DNA of 40,620 nucleotides, taken from the NCBI GenBank assembly GCA_947627425.1, contig CANQVZ010000018.1, positions 1 to 40,620 on the forward strand, in the 5' to 3' direction. Below are positions 17,287-26,006 of the stretch, one piece after another (positions within the stretch are counted from its first letter, which is position 1; the number at the start of each line of letters is the position of its first letter). The notes beneath the pieces are model-generated. The model worked only from the letters and a program-made list of their open reading frames with translations. It was not told the origin of the DNA and did not search any database. A program made the translations under genes and the position numbers. This DNA comes from an uncultured Clostridia bacterium. Its GTDB lineage: Bacteria; Bacillota; Clostridia; Lachnospirales; CAG-274.

Positions 17287-18138
17287 TTATTGCTCCTCAC
17301 TTGCGTCGGGGTTTTCTGTAAGCTCATTTTCAAAGGATGCGGAAAGCACTATAACATACTTGAGCTTTGAAAAATCCACTGACGGCTCCACCATTGCATA
17401 CTGCATATCGTTCTTGTCATCGGTATCCAGACTTATCACATGACCTATGCTTATGCCGGGCGGAAATACCTCGCTCAGATGAGATGTGACTATTTCGTCG
17501 CCCTCCAGTATGTCGGCGTTGGTGTCGGAATACTGCATCCTGCACTTGGCTTCTCCCGTGAAATCTGCGGACACATAGCCTATGTCGCCCGTGCGCAGAC
17601 TTTCGGCGCTCACTGCGTCGGTGTCGTCTATTATTGATATCACCTTTGAATAGTTATAGCCGCACTCGCTTATTTTTCCCACAAGTCCGTCCTCGTTCAT
17701 TACGACCATGTTTTTTTTAAGTCCGTAGTTCGTACCCTTGTCTATTATAAAGCTGTCGAACCAGTTACCGGGATCCTTTGCTATAACTCTTGCGCCCGTG
17801 GTGGGATAATTGCTGTATTTTTGCTGTATGCCCACTATTGCTTCAAGCTGTAAATTTTCACTCTCCGTGAGCTTAAGTCTGTTAAGCTCGGCTCTTGTTT
17901 CCAAAAGCTCCTCCTTGAGCCTTGTGTTTTCGCCGTTGAGCGAGGCTATTCCTCTGAAATAATTTATAAAGCTCTTAAGCTTTTCGGATGCTCTGACATT
18001 GAGCGACTGTATAGGGGTGACGGCATAGCCGTATGCATTTTCTATTATTGTGGGAGACTTCCTGTTGTACGAAAAGCCCGCAAGCCCCAGAGAAGCAGCT
18101 GTCAGTATTATGAATACGATCTTATGTCTTCTTTTCAC
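17287..18138 (-). CDS. mreC: Rod-shape determining protein MreC
   Basis: The protein has 283 residues. An N-terminal membrane anchor (about 8-24) is followed by a coiled coil (about residues 60-100, L-N-G-E-N-T-R-L-K-E-E-L) and the extracellular beta-barrel domains. These carry the typical A-R-V-I-A-K-D-P-G-N-W motif and D-G-L-V-G-K-I. MreC scaffolds PBP2, RodA and MreD on the outer face of the membrane. It lies 39 bases after mreB and abuts mreD. Confidence 0.95.
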   Translation of the reverse strand: MKRRHKIVFIILTAASLGLAGFSYNRKSPTIIENAYGYAVTPIQSLNVRASEKLKSFINYFRGIASLNGENTRLKEELLETRAELNRLKLTESENLQLEAIVGIQQKYSNYPTTGARVIAKDPGNWFDSFIIDKGTNYGLKKNMVVMNEDGLVGKISECGYNYSKVISIIDDTDAVSAESLRTGDIGYVSADFTGEAKCRMQYSDTNADILEGDEIVTSHLSEVFPPGISIGHVISLDTDDKNDMQYAMVEPSVDFSKLKYVIVLSASFENELTENPDASEEQ

Positions 18139-18177
18139 ATCAAATACACCTTTTTAAAATATGCATATCAAGCCCGT

Positions 18178-19212
18178 TCAGGCGAGAGTTTTGCTTTCGC
18201 CCGACGAAAGCTTATTAACTATATCGGTATCGTCGATTATTTTGCCCGTTCCGTTCACAACGCACTCAAGAGGCGCCTCGGCAATATGCACGGGCATACC
18301 CGTCCTTTTTTGTATGAGCTTGTCCAATCCCTTTAAAAGCGCGCCGCCGCCCGTGAGATATATACCTATCTCCATTATGTCTGCGGCAAGCTCGGGAGGA
18401 GTGTCCTCAAGGGTTCTCTTTATAGCGTCTATTATTATATCTATGGAGTCCTCTATTGCACTCTGTACCTGACGGGAATTTATGCTGAACACCTTAGGAA
18501 GTCCCGTTATGAGGTCTCTGCCTTTTACGGTCATTTCGCCTGCGTCACCATTCCTGTCGATAAAAGCACAGCCTATATTTTTCTTTATTTCCTCGGCTGT
18601 TATCTCGCCTATATCTATTTTGTACTCCGTGCGTACAAAGTTTATTATGTTGGCGTCAAGCTGGTCGCCAGCCACTCTTACCGAACGGCTTGCAACTATG
18701 CCTCCCAGAGATATCACAGCCACCTCGCTTGTGCCGCCGCCTATATCGACCACCATATTCCCCGCAGGCTCGTCTATTTTTAGCTCTGCGCCCAGGGCTG
18801 CCGCCATAGGCTCCTCCACCACAAATATATGTCTTTCTCTTGCGCCTGCGCCCGTTGCCGCTTCAATAACGGCTCTCTTTTCAACTGGAGTTATGCCTGA
18901 AGGCACGCATATTACTATCTTTGGCTTTGCCGCAAAAGGATTTTTGGGATATGCCTTGCCTATAAAATATCTCAGCATTGCCTCCGTAACGGCATAGTCC
19001 GCTATGGCTCCGTCCTTCATGGGTCTTATTGCGGTTATGTTGGCAGGCGTCCTGCCTATCATTTCCTTTGCCTCGCTGCCCACTGCGAGCACCTCTCTTG
19101 TCGTTGCATCGAGCGCTACGACAGACGGTTCATTTATGACTATACCCTTGTTTCTTACATACACAAGAGTATTTGCTGTACCAAGATCTATGCCAATATC
19201 CTTATTAAACAT
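18178..19212 (-). CDS. mreB: Rod shape-determining actin MreB
   Basis: The protein has 344 residues and is the bacterial actin that guides elongation. Motifs are I-G-I-D-L-G-T-A-N-T (phosphate-1, residues 5-14), the I-R-P-M-K-D-G-A-I-A-D segment, V-D-I-G-G-G-T-S-E-V-A (phosphate-2) and the adenosine motif L-T-G-G-G-A-L-L-K-G-L. It is the first gene of the mreBCD-PBP2 operon, with an AGGAGG-type ribosome site and a strong promoter. In many Clostridia maf and DUF4321 lie just upstream of mreB; here they are about 5.8 kb away on the same strand, with a plus-strand block between. Confidence 0.97.
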   Translation of the reverse strand: MFNKDIGIDLGTANTLVYVRNKGIVINEPSVVALDATTREVLAVGSEAKEMIGRTPANITAIRPMKDGAIADYAVTEAMLRYFIGKAYPKNPFAAKPKIVICVPSGITPVEKRAVIEAATGAGARERHIFVVEEPMAAALGAELKIDEPAGNMVVDIGGGTSEVAVISLGGIVASRSVRVAGDQLDANIINFVRTEYKIDIGEITAEEIKKNIGCAFIDRNGDAGEMTVKGRDLITGLPKVFSINSRQVQSAIEDSIDIIIDAIKRTLEDTPPELAADIMEIGIYLTGGGALLKGLDKLIQKRTGMPVHIAEAPLECVVNGTGKIIDDTDIVNKLSSGESKTLA

Positions 19213-19253
19213 ACCAAAACCTCCGGAATTTTACAAAAAATGCCCACGCTACT

Positions 19254-19282
19254 ATAATACATCATTTTTACAGTGTTTTCAA
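19254..19282 (-). promoter_or_regulatory. Promoter of the mreBCD-PBP2 operon
   Basis: On the minus strand, -35 TTGAAA (19277-19282), a 17-base spacer and -10 TATTAT (19254-19259) lie 42 bases before mreB. The remaining bases up to 19400 are AT-rich and show no other clear element. Confidence 0.75.
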
Positions 19283-19399
19283 TTACATTTATATTAAAAA
19301 TAATAAAATATGTTTTACGACTTGTTACAACTATATTAAGAGCGTATATGCGCCTTTAAGCTTACCTATAAGATTATTTGCCAATATTGTAAAAATTAT

Positions 19400-19428
19400 T
19401 TACAACAGACGCAATTATGTAGTATAAT
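19400..19428 (+). promoter_or_regulatory. Promoter of the miaA operon
   Basis: -35 TTACAA (19400-19405), a 17-base spacer and a consensus -10 TATAAT (19423-19428) lie 26 bases before miaA. It is divergent from the mreB promoter. Confidence 0.75.
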
Positions 19429-19453
19429 TATTTTTTGAAATGAGGTGTTTTTA

Positions 19454-20392
19454 ATGAAATATCCCCTTATTACCCTGTCGGGACCTACCGCCTGCGGCAA
19501 GACTGCCGTTTCCGTGGAGCTTGCCAAGCTCATCGACGGCGAGATAATTTCGGCGGACTCTATGCAGGTATACAAATATATGGACATAGGCACCGCTAAG
19601 GTGAGCAGAGAGGAAATGCAGGGCATAAGGCATTATCTCATAGACGAGCTTTATCCCGACGAGGAGTTTTCAATAGCCGTTTTTCAGAAAATGGCAAAGA
19701 AGGCTCTGGGAGAAATATATTCAAGGAATAAAATGCCCATACTTGTGGGAGGAACGGGCTTTTATGTTAACGGGCTCATATATGACAACGACTTTACTCC
19801 GGGCGAAAAAAACAACTCCATGAGGCTGGAGCTTGAAAAGGAGGCGGAGGAAAAGGGCTGCGGCTATGTTCACGACATACTGCGCTCTCTCGACCCCGAA
19901 TACGCCGAGACCGTACACCCCAACAATATAAAAAGGGTGATAAGGGCTATAGAATATATAAGAGATACGGGCGAAAAGTTTTCGGTATACAATGCCAGAG
20001 AAAAGGAAAGAGAGCCTGCTTACAATGTCAGAAGCTTCATTCTGAATATGGACAGGGAACGCCTGTATGAAAGGATAGAAAAGAGAATAGATAATATGAT
20101 AGAGGACGGTCTTGTGGACGAGGTACGTTTTATTATGGAGAAATACCCGCATGAGGGGCTTATATCCATGAAGGGACTTGGCTATAAGGAGATTATAGGC
20201 TATCTCAAGGGGGAATATTCGCTTGATGAAGCCATATATATTCTTAAAAGGGACACAAGACATTTTGCAAGGCGGCAGCTCACTTGGTTCAGACACCAAA
20301 GCGACGGTATATGGATAAATACGGATGACTTTGATTCGCCCAAGGCTATAGCCTCATACATTGCGGAAAAAACGGGAGATATGAAATGCTGA
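19454..20392 (+). CDS. miaA: tRNA dimethylallyltransferase
   Basis: The protein has 312 residues, the usual length. It transfers a dimethylallyl group to N6 of A37 in tRNAs that read codons starting with U. Motifs are the P-loop G-P-T-A-C-G-K-T (about residues 8-15), S-A-D-S-M-Q-V-Y, D-I-G-T-A-K, V-G-G-T-G-F-Y, and R-x-L-T-W-F-R near the C-terminus. ATG 19454 is preferred because TGAGGTG is spaced correctly; the GTG at 19445 lies within that ribosome site. The stop overlaps the next gene's start by 7 bases, so translation is probably coupled to the YnbB-type enzyme, an order also seen in other Firmicutes. Confidence 0.96.
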   Translation: MKYPLITLSGPTACGKTAVSVELAKLIDGEIISADSMQVYKYMDIGTAKVSREEMQGIRHYLIDELYPDEEFSIAVFQKMAKKALGEIYSRNKMPILVGGTGFYVNGLIYDNDFTPGEKNNSMRLELEKEAEEKGCGYVHDILRSLDPEYAETVHPNNIKRVIRAIEYIRDTGEKFSVYNAREKEREPAYNVRSFILNMDRERLYERIEKRIDNMIEDGLVDEVRFIMEKYPHEGLISMKGLGYKEIIGYLKGEYSLDEAIYILKRDTRHFARRQLTWFRHQSDGIWINTDDFDSPKAIASYIAEKTGDMKC

Positions 20393-21669
20393 GAGATTAT
20401 ATTTTAAATGAATTCAATATAGACAAAAAAGTGCTTGATTTCTGCCTTGAAGCGGAAAAAAGCATAGGGCATAAATTTGATGAAATAGATAAAAATGCCG
20501 AGTACAATCAATATAAGGTGCTGAGAGCCATGCAGAAAAATGCCTTGAGCGATACGGCATTCAATGCCACAACGGGCTACGGCTACAACGACATAGGCAG
20601 GGATAAGCTGGAGGACATATATGCGGATGTGTTCAATGCCGAGGCTGCTCTTGTGCGCGCTCAGATAATATCGGGCACTCACGCGCTTACGGTCGCGCTT
20701 TCGGGTAACCTCAAATACGGTGACGAGCTTCTTTGTGCTGCGGGAGCGCCATATGATACCTTGGAGGGCGTTATAGGCGCCAAAAGAAAGGTAAAGGGCT
20801 CTCTTACGGACAACGGCATAATATATAAGGAGCTGCCTCTTTTGCCTGACGGCAGAGTAGACATAGAGGGCTTGCCCAAAATGATAACGCCGAAGACAAA
20901 AATAGTCGAGATACAGCGTTCAAAGGGCTATGAGTACCGCCCAAGCCTTACTCTTGGCGAGGTCAAAAAAATAATAGAGATCGTAAAATCCGTAAAGCCC
21001 GACGCCATATGTATGGTGGATAACTGCTACTGCGAATTTGTGGATATATACGAGCCTACGGATATAGGCGCGGATATGGCGGTAGGCTCTCTTATAAAAA
21101 ACCCCGGCGGCGGTCTGGCTCCCGTGGGAGGATATATCGTTAGCACGGAAGAATGTGTTGAAAATGCGGCTTTCAGACTTACCGCTCCCGGCATGGGCAG
21201 AGAGGTCGGTCCCAGCCTCGGCGTTACAACAAGTCTTATACAGGGGCTTTTCCTTGCGCCGACGGTTGTGGCTTCGAGCCTTAAGACGGCTGTCTTTGCC
21301 TCGGCGATATTTGAAAAACTGGGCTTTGAATGTATGCCCCGCACAGATGAGCCAAGACCCGATATCGTGGAGGCAATACAGATGCGTACTCCCGAAAATG
21401 TAATTGCCTTTTGCCAAGGCATACAGGCGGGAGCTGCGGTAGACAGCTATGTAAAGCCCGAGCCCTGGGATATGCCGGGCTACGACTCACAGGTGATCAT
21501 GGCTGCGGGAGCCTTTGTTCAAGGCTCTTCCATAGAATTGAGCGCCGATGCGCCCATGAAGGAGCCCTACACGGTGTATATGCAGGGAGGTCTTACATGG
21601 TATCACGGCAAAATAGGCGTCATCACAGCGCTTGACAGTATGTACAAAAAAGGGCTCATAAGCCTGTGA
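20386..21669 (+). CDS. YnbB-type PLP enzyme (methionine gamma-lyase-like family)
   Basis: The protein has 427 residues and belongs to the PLP-dependent family COG4100 (YnbB), annotated as methionine gamma-lyase family or 'aluminium resistance' protein. The enzymatic role is not settled. The family-typical start region L-x-x-x-L-x-A-M-Q-K and the Y-G-Y-N-D-I-G-R-D segment are visible. So are [18 protein letters not shown] with the cofactor-contacting Asp, and S-L-I-K-N-P-G-G-G with the probable PLP lysine Lys238. It follows miaA with a 7-base overlap and precedes the DUF815 ATPase by 29 bases. Confidence 0.88.
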   Translation: MLRDYILNEFNIDKKVLDFCLEAEKSIGHKFDEIDKNAEYNQYKVLRAMQKNALSDTAFNATTGYGYNDIGRDKLEDIYADVFNAEAALVRAQIISGTHALTVALSGNLKYGDELLCAAGAPYDTLEGVIGAKRKVKGSLTDNGIIYKELPLLPDGRVDIEGLPKMITPKTKIVEIQRSKGYEYRPSLTLGEVKKIIEIVKSVKPDAICMVDNCYCEFVDIYEPTDIGADMAVGSLIKNPGGGLAPVGGYIVSTEECVENAAFRLTAPGMGREVGPSLGVTTSLIQGLFLAPTVVASSLKTAVFASAIFEKLGFECMPRTDEPRPDIVEAIQMRTPENVIAFCQGIQAGAAVDSYVKPEPWDMPGYDSQVIMAAGAFVQGSSIELSADAPMKEPYTVYMQGGLTWYHGKIGVITALDSMYKKGLISL

Positions 21670-21698
21670 TAAACAATATATCAAACGGAGGGACAAAT

Positions 21699-23006
21699 AT
21701 GGATCACATCATTTCAAAGCTTCTTATATACGGCGATATGCCCGAAGACTCAATACTTATGCAGCTTGGCGATATATTCCGCTGCTTCGGGGAAAACACG
21801 CAGTCGCACGATATGCTTACTGTAAGGATATACACTCAGATAAAAAGAATACTTGAGGTCGCCACGGACTTTGGCTTTGACAAAAACCTATGGCATAACT
21901 ACCTTACATTTCTGCTCATAACAAATGAAAATCCCTTCAGCATCACCTGTGAAAAGGTGGGCGCAAGCGAGGGCAGTGTAAACTATTTTGCAAAAAATGA
22001 TTTCAGAGCATATTATGAGCTTTTCAACTATGATTTTTCTGCCATAGAAAATGCGCTCGGTATAGACTGCTTTTCGAGAATATCCGATTACAAGGCTATA
22101 AGCAAAAAGGAGCTTATGTATAACAAAAATGTGAGCGAAAAGGTGCGTTTTCTGAGTGAAAAGCTGGAGAGCGCAAAGGATGAAAACGATTTCTTTGATT
22201 TTGTTACGGAGTTCTATAAGGACTATGGCGTGGGAATGTTCGGACTTAACAAGGCGTTCCGTATTGCCTCGTCCACCGAAAATGCCGTCACGCTCATGCC
22301 CATAAACAATATGGAAAAGGTAATGCTTGACGATCTCATAGGCTATGAGATACAAAAGAAAAAGCTTATAGACAACACAAAGGCGTTCGTTGAGGGCAGG
22401 GGAGCCAACAATGTGCTCCTTTTCGGCGACAGCGGAACGGGCAAATCCACCAGCATAAAGGCAATAGTAAACGAGTTCTACGACAAGGGACTGAGAATGA
22501 TCGAAATTTACAAGCATCAGTTCAAGGACCTTTCAAATGTCATAGCGCTTATAAAGAACAGAAACTATAAGTTTATAATTTATATGGACGATCTTTCTTT
22601 TGAGGAATTCGAGATAGAATATAAGTTCCTCAAGGCGGTAATAGAGGGCGGAGTTGAGACCCGTCCCGAAAACATACTCATATATGCCACATCAAACCGC
22701 CGCCATCTCATAAAGGAGAACTGGAGCGACAGGAACGATATGGAGCACTCAAACGGTATGCACCGCTCCGACACAATGGAGGAAAAGCTCTCTCTCGTAA
22801 AGCGCTTCGGTGTTACGATAAGCTTTTCAAAGCCCACGCAGAAGGAATACTTCGATATCGTCAAGGGGCTTGCTCACAGACACAATATCAATATGTCCGA
22901 TGATGAGCTATGCGCCGAGGCGAATAAGTGGGAATTAAGCCACGGCGGCATATCCGGCAGGACTGCCCAGCAGTTTATAAATTATCTTATGGGACTGGAG
23001 GAATAA
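21699..23006 (+). CDS. DUF815-family AAA+ ATPase
   Basis: The protein has 435 residues. The C-terminal half is an AAA+ domain with P-loop [10 protein letters not shown] (about residues 244-253) and a Walker B-like I-I-Y-M-D-D-L-S-F. The family-specific stretch [13 protein letters not shown] and R-F-G-V-T-I-S-F follows. This matches DUF815 (COG2607), a predicted ATPase of unknown function. The N-terminal half is not recognisable. ATG 21699 is chosen for the GGAGGG site 8 bases before it; the earlier in-frame start at 21666 overlaps the previous gene and has no ribosome site. mntP starts 2 bases after its stop. Confidence 0.88.
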   Translation: MDHIISKLLIYGDMPEDSILMQLGDIFRCFGENTQSHDMLTVRIYTQIKRILEVATDFGFDKNLWHNYLTFLLITNENPFSITCEKVGASEGSVNYFAKNDFRAYYELFNYDFSAIENALGIDCFSRISDYKAISKKELMYNKNVSEKVRFLSEKLESAKDENDFFDFVTEFYKDYGVGMFGLNKAFRIASSTENAVTLMPINNMEKVMLDDLIGYEIQKKKLIDNTKAFVEGRGANNVLLFGDSGTGKSTSIKAIVNEFYDKGLRMIEIYKHQFKDLSNVIALIKNRNYKFIIYMDDLSFEEFEIEYKFLKAVIEGGVETRPENILIYATSNRRHLIKENWSDRNDMEHSNGMHRSDTMEEKLSLVKRFGVTISFSKPTQKEYFDIVKGLAHRHNINMSDDELCAEANKWELSHGGISGRTAQQFINYLMGLEE

Positions 23007-23008
23007 CA

Positions 23009-23578
23009 ATGGGTTTTGCAGAGCTGTTTTTCATTGCCGTAAGTCTTGCCATGGACGCCTTTGCGGTCTCCGTTTCAAACGGGCTTATGCTCCCTAAGAT
23101 AAAGAAAAGACACGCCGTCACCTTCGGTTCGTTTTTCGGCGTCTTTCAGTTTATGATGCCTCTTATAGGCTTCTTTCTGGCGAGCAGCTTCAGCAGATAC
23201 ATAACCGCTTTTGACCACTGGATAGCATTTATATTGCTTGCGCTCATAGGCGGCAATATGATAAGGGAAAGCTTTTCGGAGGAGGAAACGGCGGTATCGC
23301 AGGAAAACATACTTTCCTTAAGTAATCTCACCATGCTTGCCATAGCCACCAGCATAGACGCCCTTGCGGTAGGCGTCACATTTGCGCTTGTGGACAGCGG
23401 CAGCATATGGTTCAATTGCTTTGTGATAGGCATTGTCGCCTTTGTGCTCTCGTACATAGGCGTTATGCTGGGCAAGAAGATAAGCGGAGTATTTCAATCC
23501 TATGCCGCAAGAGTAGGCGGAGCCGTGCTCATAATAATAGGTCTTAAAATACTCATAGAGCATCTGTTTTTCGGCTGA
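23009..23578 (+). CDS. mntP: Manganese efflux pump MntP
   Basis: The protein has 189 residues with six membrane helices and exports Mn(II). The two internal repeats each carry the key acidic motif: A-M-D-A-F-A-V-S (Asp16) and S-I-D-A-L-A-V-G (Asp117). These positions correspond to the transport-essential Asp residues of E. coli MntP. ATG 23009 has a GGAGGAA ribosome site located inside the end of the upstream ATPase gene, showing operon structure. No yybP-ykoY-type riboswitch is possible here because there is no leader. Confidence 0.94.
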   Translation: MGFAELFFIAVSLAMDAFAVSVSNGLMLPKIKKRHAVTFGSFFGVFQFMMPLIGFFLASSFSRYITAFDHWIAFILLALIGGNMIRESFSEEETAVSQENILSLSNLTMLAIATSIDALAVGVTFALVDSGSIWFNCFVIGIVAFVLSYIGVMLGKKISGVFQSYAARVGGAVLIIIGLKILIEHLFFG

Positions 23579-23600
23579 TATCATACCTTATGTCAAAAGG

Positions 23601-23629
23601 TTGAAATAATAATACAGCTGTGATAAAAT
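23601..23629 (+). promoter_or_regulatory. Promoter of the O-acetylhomoserine sulfhydrylase gene
   Basis: -35 TTGAAA (23601-23606), a 17-base spacer and -10 TAAAAT (23624-23629). The leader to the ATG is only about 25 bases, too short for a SAM riboswitch or T-box. Confidence 0.7.
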
Positions 23630-23660
23630 ATATTAAATAACTATTTTGGAGGTAATTTCA

Positions 23661-24929
23661 ATGAAAATCGAAACAAAATGCGTACAGGCGGGCTACGAGC
23701 CTAAGGACGGAGAAGCCAGAGTTCTGCCCATAATACAGAGCACTACATATAAATACGAATCAACCCGGACAATGGGCGACCTTTTCGACCTCAAAAAGGA
23801 CGGATTTTTCTATACAAGATTAGCCAATCCCACTGCCGATGCGGTGGAGAAGAAAATTGCCGAGCTTGAAGGCGGAGTGGGCGCAATGCTCACATCTGCG
23901 GGACAGGCTGCCTCGCTCATAGCCATAATGAATATATGCCATGCGGGAGACCATATCATAAGCTCCACCACCATATATGGGGGCACATTCAATCTGCTTT
24001 CCGTTACACTCAAAAAGTTCGGCATAGATGTAACGTTCGTAGACCCCGAAACGCCCTTGGACGAGCTTCAGAAGCTTGTGAGACCCGAAACAAGGATCAT
24101 ATTCGGTGAAACGCTTGCCAATCCCGCTCTTAAGGTGCTGGATATAGAAAAATTTGCCGAGCTTGCACACAGCAATTCCATACCGCTCATAATAGACAAT
24201 ACCTTCCCAACGCCCATACTTTGCAGACCCATAGAGTACGGCGCGGATATAGTGATACATTCCACATCCAAATATATGGACGGACACGCCGTTGCACTCG
24301 GAGGCGTTATTGTGGACAGCGGCAATTTTGATTGGGCTGCAAGCGGAAAATTCGAGGAAATGACAACTCCCGACGAAAGCTATCACGGCGTGGTATACAC
24401 GGAGCATTTCGGCAAGAGCGCATATATAGCAAAGGCAAGGGTACAGCTTATGAGAGATCTGGGCGCAGCTCCCGCTCCCATGAACTGTTTTCTTTTAAAT
24501 CTCGGACTTGAGACCTTGCACCTCAGAATGGAAAGACACAGCGAGAATGCTCTTAAGGTAGCGCAATATCTTGAAAATAACGACAAAATAGCTTGGGTAA
24601 GCTATCCGGGACTTAAGTCCAGCCCCGACTATGAGCTTGCCAAAAAATATCTCGCCAAGGGCTGCAGCGGCGTTATAGCCTTTGGACCTAAGGGCGGAAG
24701 AGAAGCGTCCGTCAAATTTATGGACAGCCTCAAGCTTTGCAATATCGTATGCCATGTAGCTGACGCCAGAACGGGAGTTCTGCATCCCGCTTCATCCACT
24801 CACAGACAGCTGACAGACCAACAGCTTGTAGACTGCGGCGTAAAGCCCGAGCTTATAAGGATGTCGGTGGGTATAGAAAACGCTGAGGATATAATTGCGG
24901 ATATACAGCAGGCGCTCGATAAGATCTGA
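23661..24929 (+). CDS. O-acetylhomoserine sulfhydrylase (Cys/Met metabolism PLP enzyme)
   Basis: The protein has 422 residues, typical of MetY-type O-acetyl-L-homoserine sulfhydrylases, which make homocysteine (or methionine from methanethiol) from O-acetylhomoserine. Visible features are the N-terminal I-x-Q-S-T-T-Y, Y-T-R-L-x-N-P-T, S-A-G-Q-A-A, D-N-T-F-P-T-P and H-S-T-S-K-Y-M-D-G-H with PLP lysine Lys204. The C-terminus has H-P-A-S-S-T-H-R-Q-L and M-S-V-G-I-E. Length and the L-R-M-E-R-H region favour the sulfhydrylase over cystathionine gamma-synthase or methionine gamma-lyase, though sequence alone cannot fully separate them. ATG 23661 follows GGAGGTAATTTCA. The gene has its own promoter and terminator. 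Confidence 0.9.
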   Translation: MKIETKCVQAGYEPKDGEARVLPIIQSTTYKYESTRTMGDLFDLKKDGFFYTRLANPTADAVEKKIAELEGGVGAMLTSAGQAASLIAIMNICHAGDHIISSTTIYGGTFNLLSVTLKKFGIDVTFVDPETPLDELQKLVRPETRIIFGETLANPALKVLDIEKFAELAHSNSIPLIIDNTFPTPILCRPIEYGADIVIHSTSKYMDGHAVALGGVIVDSGNFDWAASGKFEEMTTPDESYHGVVYTEHFGKSAYIAKARVQLMRDLGAAPAPMNCFLLNLGLETLHLRMERHSENALKVAQYLENNDKIAWVSYPGLKSSPDYELAKKYLAKGCSGVIAFGPKGGREASVKFMDSLKLCNIVCHVADARTGVLHPASSTHRQLTDQQLVDCGVKPELIRMSVGIENAEDIIADIQQALDKI

Positions 24930-24985
24930 AAATAATCACAAAAATATAGGAAAGCAAAATTTCTCAATATGTTATATAAAAAAGT

Positions 24986-25026
24986 CACCCCAAAGGCGTT
25001 TATACCTTTGGGGTGTATATTTTTTT
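24986..25026. terminator. Bidirectional terminator after the sulfhydrylase gene and maf
   Basis: A perfect 11-bp stem (24986-24996 with 25005-25015) closes an 8-base loop and is followed by TATATTTTTTT. On the minus strand it is followed by ACTTTTTTAT, so it also serves maf. Confidence 0.93.
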
Positions 25027-25030
25027 AGCA

Positions 25031-25609
25031 TTATTTTGAATGATTTTTTATGGAATGATATACCTTTGCTATGGGCAGACCCACTATGGTGTAGTAATCT
25101 CCGCATATCTTGTCTATGAGCACGGCGCCCTTTCCCTGTATGCCGTAGGCTCCCGCCTTGTCCATAGGCTCCCAGCTGTCCACATACTCGTTTATGGTGC
25201 TGTCGTCAAGCTCTCTGAAATACACCTCGGCACATTCCGCAAAGTTTTCTACGGATACCTTGCCGCCCACATAGTAATAAAGCGCTGTTCCGGTGTAAAC
25301 AAGATGCTTTCTGCCCGAAAGTTCCTTCAGCATCCTCACGGCGTCGGCTCTGTCCTTGGGCTTTCCCAGTATCTCATCTCCAAGCACAACTATTGTGTCG
25401 GCTGCCACAACAACTGCATCATTTTCGGGCATCTCTCTGTCAAACACTGCGTCGGCTTTTCTTAAAGAAAGCTCCATAACTATGTCTGCGGGTGAAAGTC
25501 CCTCGTCATAGCTCTCGTCCGTGTTGCACACGGACACTCTGAAATCAAGCCCTGCCTGCTTCATAAGCTCCGAGCGTCTGGGCGATGCCGAAGCGAGTAT
25601 TATATCCAT
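25031..25609 (-). CDS. maf: Maf-family nucleotide pyrophosphatase
   Basis: The protein has 192 residues. Family motifs are S-A-S-P-R-R-S-E-L at residues 7-15, A-A-D-T-I-V, G-K-P-K-D and Y-G-I-Q-G-K-G-A. Maf proteins hydrolyse nucleoside triphosphates such as dTTP, UTP or modified nucleotides to monophosphates ('house-cleaning'). Overproduction in B. subtilis affects septation, which fits the frequent location near mre/min genes. It lies 13 bases after the DUF4321 gene in the same operon, with an AGGAGGT ribosome site. Confidence 0.94.
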   Translation of the reverse strand: MDIILASASPRRSELMKQAGLDFRVSVCNTDESYDEGLSPADIVMELSLRKADAVFDREMPENDAVVVAADTIVVLGDEILGKPKDRADAVRMLKELSGRKHLVYTGTALYYYVGGKVSVENFAECAEVYFRELDDSTINEYVDSWEPMDKAGAYGIQGKGAVLIDKICGDYYTIVGLPIAKVYHSIKNHSK

Positions 25610-25622
25610 ATCAAGCTACCTC

Positions 25623-25877
25623 CTAAAAGAACTTTTTGTATAATATGCCCGCAATAAGCATACCTATTATGCCTGCTATCGTGAACGACACGTGAAAGCC
25701 GAACTGCAAATATACAAAGCTAAGATCTACGACAAGAGGCTGTGTGATGCCTATTGTCTTTCCGTAGTCGAGCCAATAGAGATATGGTATTTTTGTGGCA
25801 AGGGTGCCTAAAAAGCTGCCTATTATAAGTCCCGATATGAGCACGAGCAGAAAAACGATATTGTATTTACCCTTCAT
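25623..25877 (-). CDS. DUF4321 small membrane protein
   Basis: The protein has 84 residues with two hydrophobic segments (about 7-28 and 58-80). The region L-I-x-G-S-x-L-G matches the DUF4321 family, of unknown function, which is regularly found directly upstream of maf (and often mreB) in Clostridia. It has an AAGGAAG ribosome site and its own promoter at 25911-25939. Confidence 0.82.
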   Translation of the reverse strand: MKGKYNIVFLLVLISGLIIGSFLGTLATKIPYLYWLDYGKTIGITQPLVVDLSFVYLQFGFHVSFTIAGIIGMLIAGILYKKFF

Positions 25878-25910
25878 TTCAGTCTTCCTTTCTTTTGATT
25901 TACTTATATT

Positions 25911-25939
25911 ATTTTAAATGAAAATACCTTTCTTTTCAA
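25911..25939 (-). promoter_or_regulatory. Promoter of the DUF4321-maf operon
   Basis: On the minus strand, -35 TTGAAA (25934-25939), a 17-base spacer and -10 TAAAAT (25911-25916). It stands back-to-back with the promoter of the MBOAT gene, whose -35 begins 9 bases away. Confidence 0.72.
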
Positions 25940-25947
25940 GTCTTTTG

Positions 25948-25976
25948 TTGAAATATACTCAAAAATGTTTTATACT
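25948..25976 (+). promoter_or_regulatory. Promoter of the MBOAT/SGNH pair
   Basis: -35 TTGAAA (25948-25953), a 17-base spacer and -10 TATACT (25971-25976) lie 30 bases before the MBOAT start. Confidence 0.72.
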
Positions 25977-26006
25977 TGTATTATCATTGCAGTTAAGGAG
26001 AAAGCC

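Noticed and set aside
19336..19359. Imperfect palindrome between the mreB and miaA promoters
   Set aside because: Several mismatches break the symmetry and it lies outside both promoters, so no role can be supported.
23579..23660. Possible SAM riboswitch or T-box before the sulfhydrylase gene
   Set aside because: The gap is only about 80 bases, is filled by a promoter, and leaves a leader of about 25 bases.
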